A stretch of DNA of 64,000 nucleotides from positions 1-64,000 of the forward strand of contig NZ_ML119093.1 in the NCBI RefSeq assembly GCF_003789055.1, written 5' to 3'. This document shows positions 63,316 to 64,000 of the stretch, piece after piece. The first letter of the stretch is position 1. Each line of letters starts with the position of its first letter. This DNA is from Histidinibacterium lentulum. Its GTDB lineage: Bacteria; Pseudomonadota; Alphaproteobacteria; Rhodobacterales; Rhodobacteraceae. A program made the position numbers and the translations under genes. The notes beneath the pieces were generated by a model that ran no database searches, was not told the origin of the DNA, and saw nothing but the letters and a program-made list of their open reading frames with translations.

Positions 63316-64000
63316 TCAACCCCGGCGGCGGGGCGGGCCCTTTCCGGGTCCCGGGCCGGGCCGGACGGGCCTCGCGCCCGGTTTCTGCCCGGGGCGCCCC
63401 GCGGGCTTCGTGCCCCTGCCGGGAGGCGTCGCCGCGGCTTTCGTTCCGGCCTTCGCGGCAGAGCGGCCTCCGGACCGTGGTCCGCCCTTGCCGGCGCGGG
63501 CCGGGCGCTCCGGCGGCGGTTCGCCATCGAGGCCGAGCTGGTCGCGCAGGACCCTGCGGCGGACCTCCTCCACCGCGCCGGGCTTGAGATTGCCCAGCTG
63601 GAACGGGCCGTAGGCGATGCGGATCAGACGGTTCACGGTGACGCCCACCGCCTCCATGGCGCGGCGGATCTCGCGGTTCCTGCCCTCGCGCAGGCTGACG
63701 GTGAGCCAGGCGTTGCGGCCCTGCTCGCGGTCGAGCGTGACCAGCATGGGCTGGTAGCGGATGCCCTCCACCTCGATGCCGGCGCGCAGACGCTCGAGCG
63801 CCTCGAGCTGCGGAGGGGGATGGCAGCGCACCCTGTAGCGGCGCAGCCAGCCGGTCTCGGGCAGCTCCAGCCGCCGCTTGATGGCGCCGTCGTTGGTGAG
63901 CAGCAGGAGCCCCTCGGAGGTTAGGTCGAGCCGGCCCACGGACACCACCCGCGGCATGTCCTCGGGCAGGTCGTCGAACACCGTGGGCCGGCCCTTCTCG
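63316..64000 (-). CDS. RluB-type 23S rRNA pseudouridine synthase (partial)
   Basis: Converts uridine to pseudouridine in rRNA. The gene runs off the right edge, so the N-terminal part (and any S4 domain) is missing. The visible part has the catalytic Asp in VGRLDLTSEGLLLLTNDG, the family stretch LREGRNREIRRAMEAVG, and a long basic Gly/Pro/Arg/Lys-rich tail of about 70 residues, as in alphaproteobacterial RluB-like proteins. The stop is at 63316. Confidence 0.9.
   Translation of the reverse strand, partial: EKGRPTVFDDLPEDMPRVVSVGRLDLTSEGLLLLTNDGAIKRRLELPETGWLRRYRVRCHPPPQLEALERLRAGIEVEGIRYQPMLVTLDREQGRNAWLTVSLREGRNREIRRAMEAVGVTVNRLIRIAYGPFQLGNLKPGAVEEVRRRVLRDQLGLDGEPPPERPARAGKGGPRSGGRSAAKAGTKAAATPPGRGTKPAGRPGQKPGARPVRPGPGPGKGPPRRRG

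Overview
The window is about 64 kb of very GC-rich DNA (roughly 70% by eye) from an alphaproteobacterium, most likely order Rhodobacterales (Rhodobacteraceae/Paracoccaceae). The grounds are: an E1-beta subunit of pyruvate dehydrogenase with its own lipoyl domain; the order trpG-trpD-trpC-moaC-moeA-lexA with comEC, gltX and gltA beside it; a GTTC-N7-GTTC type SOS box at lexA; DUF934, DUF2849 and DUF3572 proteins; and a lysis cassette of the kind used by Rhodobacter gene transfer agents (GTA). No rRNA, tRNA, insertion sequence or CRISPR array was seen. The first 68 bases are an almost pure C run, which looks like a contig-end artefact.

Layout. 1-9.8 kb: central carbon metabolism (pdhA, pdhB, pdhC with two small genes between them; pgk and a class I aldolase), an FtsB/DivIC-like division protein and two tandem cyclophilins. 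10-15.3 kb: a DUF3179 protein, XdhC, a MoeA-like molybdopterin-binding protein, a secreted dienelactone hydrolase, and the small and medium subunits of a CO-dehydrogenase-like enzyme without the large subunit. 15.3-24.4 kb: infC, which appears to start at ATA; an Ala/Glu-rich membrane protein; ferredoxin-NADP reductase; a sulfate-assimilation operon (cysG, DUF2849, cysI, cysH, DUF934) divergent from an Lrp/AsnC regulator; and a cytochrome P450. 24.5-33.4 kb: a CNNM/CorC transporter, argC, and cytochrome c maturation genes ccmE, ccmF and ccmH. The probable GTA lysis cassette (GH108 endolysin, 3TM holin, XhlA-like protein) lies between ccmE and ccmF. An enoyl-CoA hydratase, ThpR and a decayed GNAT gene follow. 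33.4-43.2 kb: gltA, gltX, comEC, lexA, moeA, moaC, trpC, trpD, trpG.

43.3-55 kb is accessory: a divergent polysaccharide deacetylase lacking its usual ligands, an aldo/keto reductase, a CIA30 protein, Nudix and DUF983 proteins, an EF-hand / ECF sigma / anti-sigma-like / metal-sensor cluster, a PleD-type diguanylate cyclase, DUF3572, a HAD phosphatase, a fasciclin protein, D-aminoacyl-tRNA deacylase and a PfkB kinase. 55-63.1 kb is a minus-strand island of XpaC, TelA, a DUF2927 lipoprotein, a lactate-permease-type transporter, an SPFH-GYF protein, a small cytochrome b and a zinc-ribbon membrane protein; it resembles membrane-stress modules of other bacteria. The window ends inside an RluB-type pseudouridine synthase.

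Many genes overlap by ATGA or GTGA, so translational coupling is common. The strongest non-coding signals are the lexA promoter with SOS box, palindromes ahead of pdhA and the PfkB kinase, inverted repeats between cysG and its divergent regulator, hairpins ahead of cysI, several terminators, and two families of short interspersed intergenic repeats.
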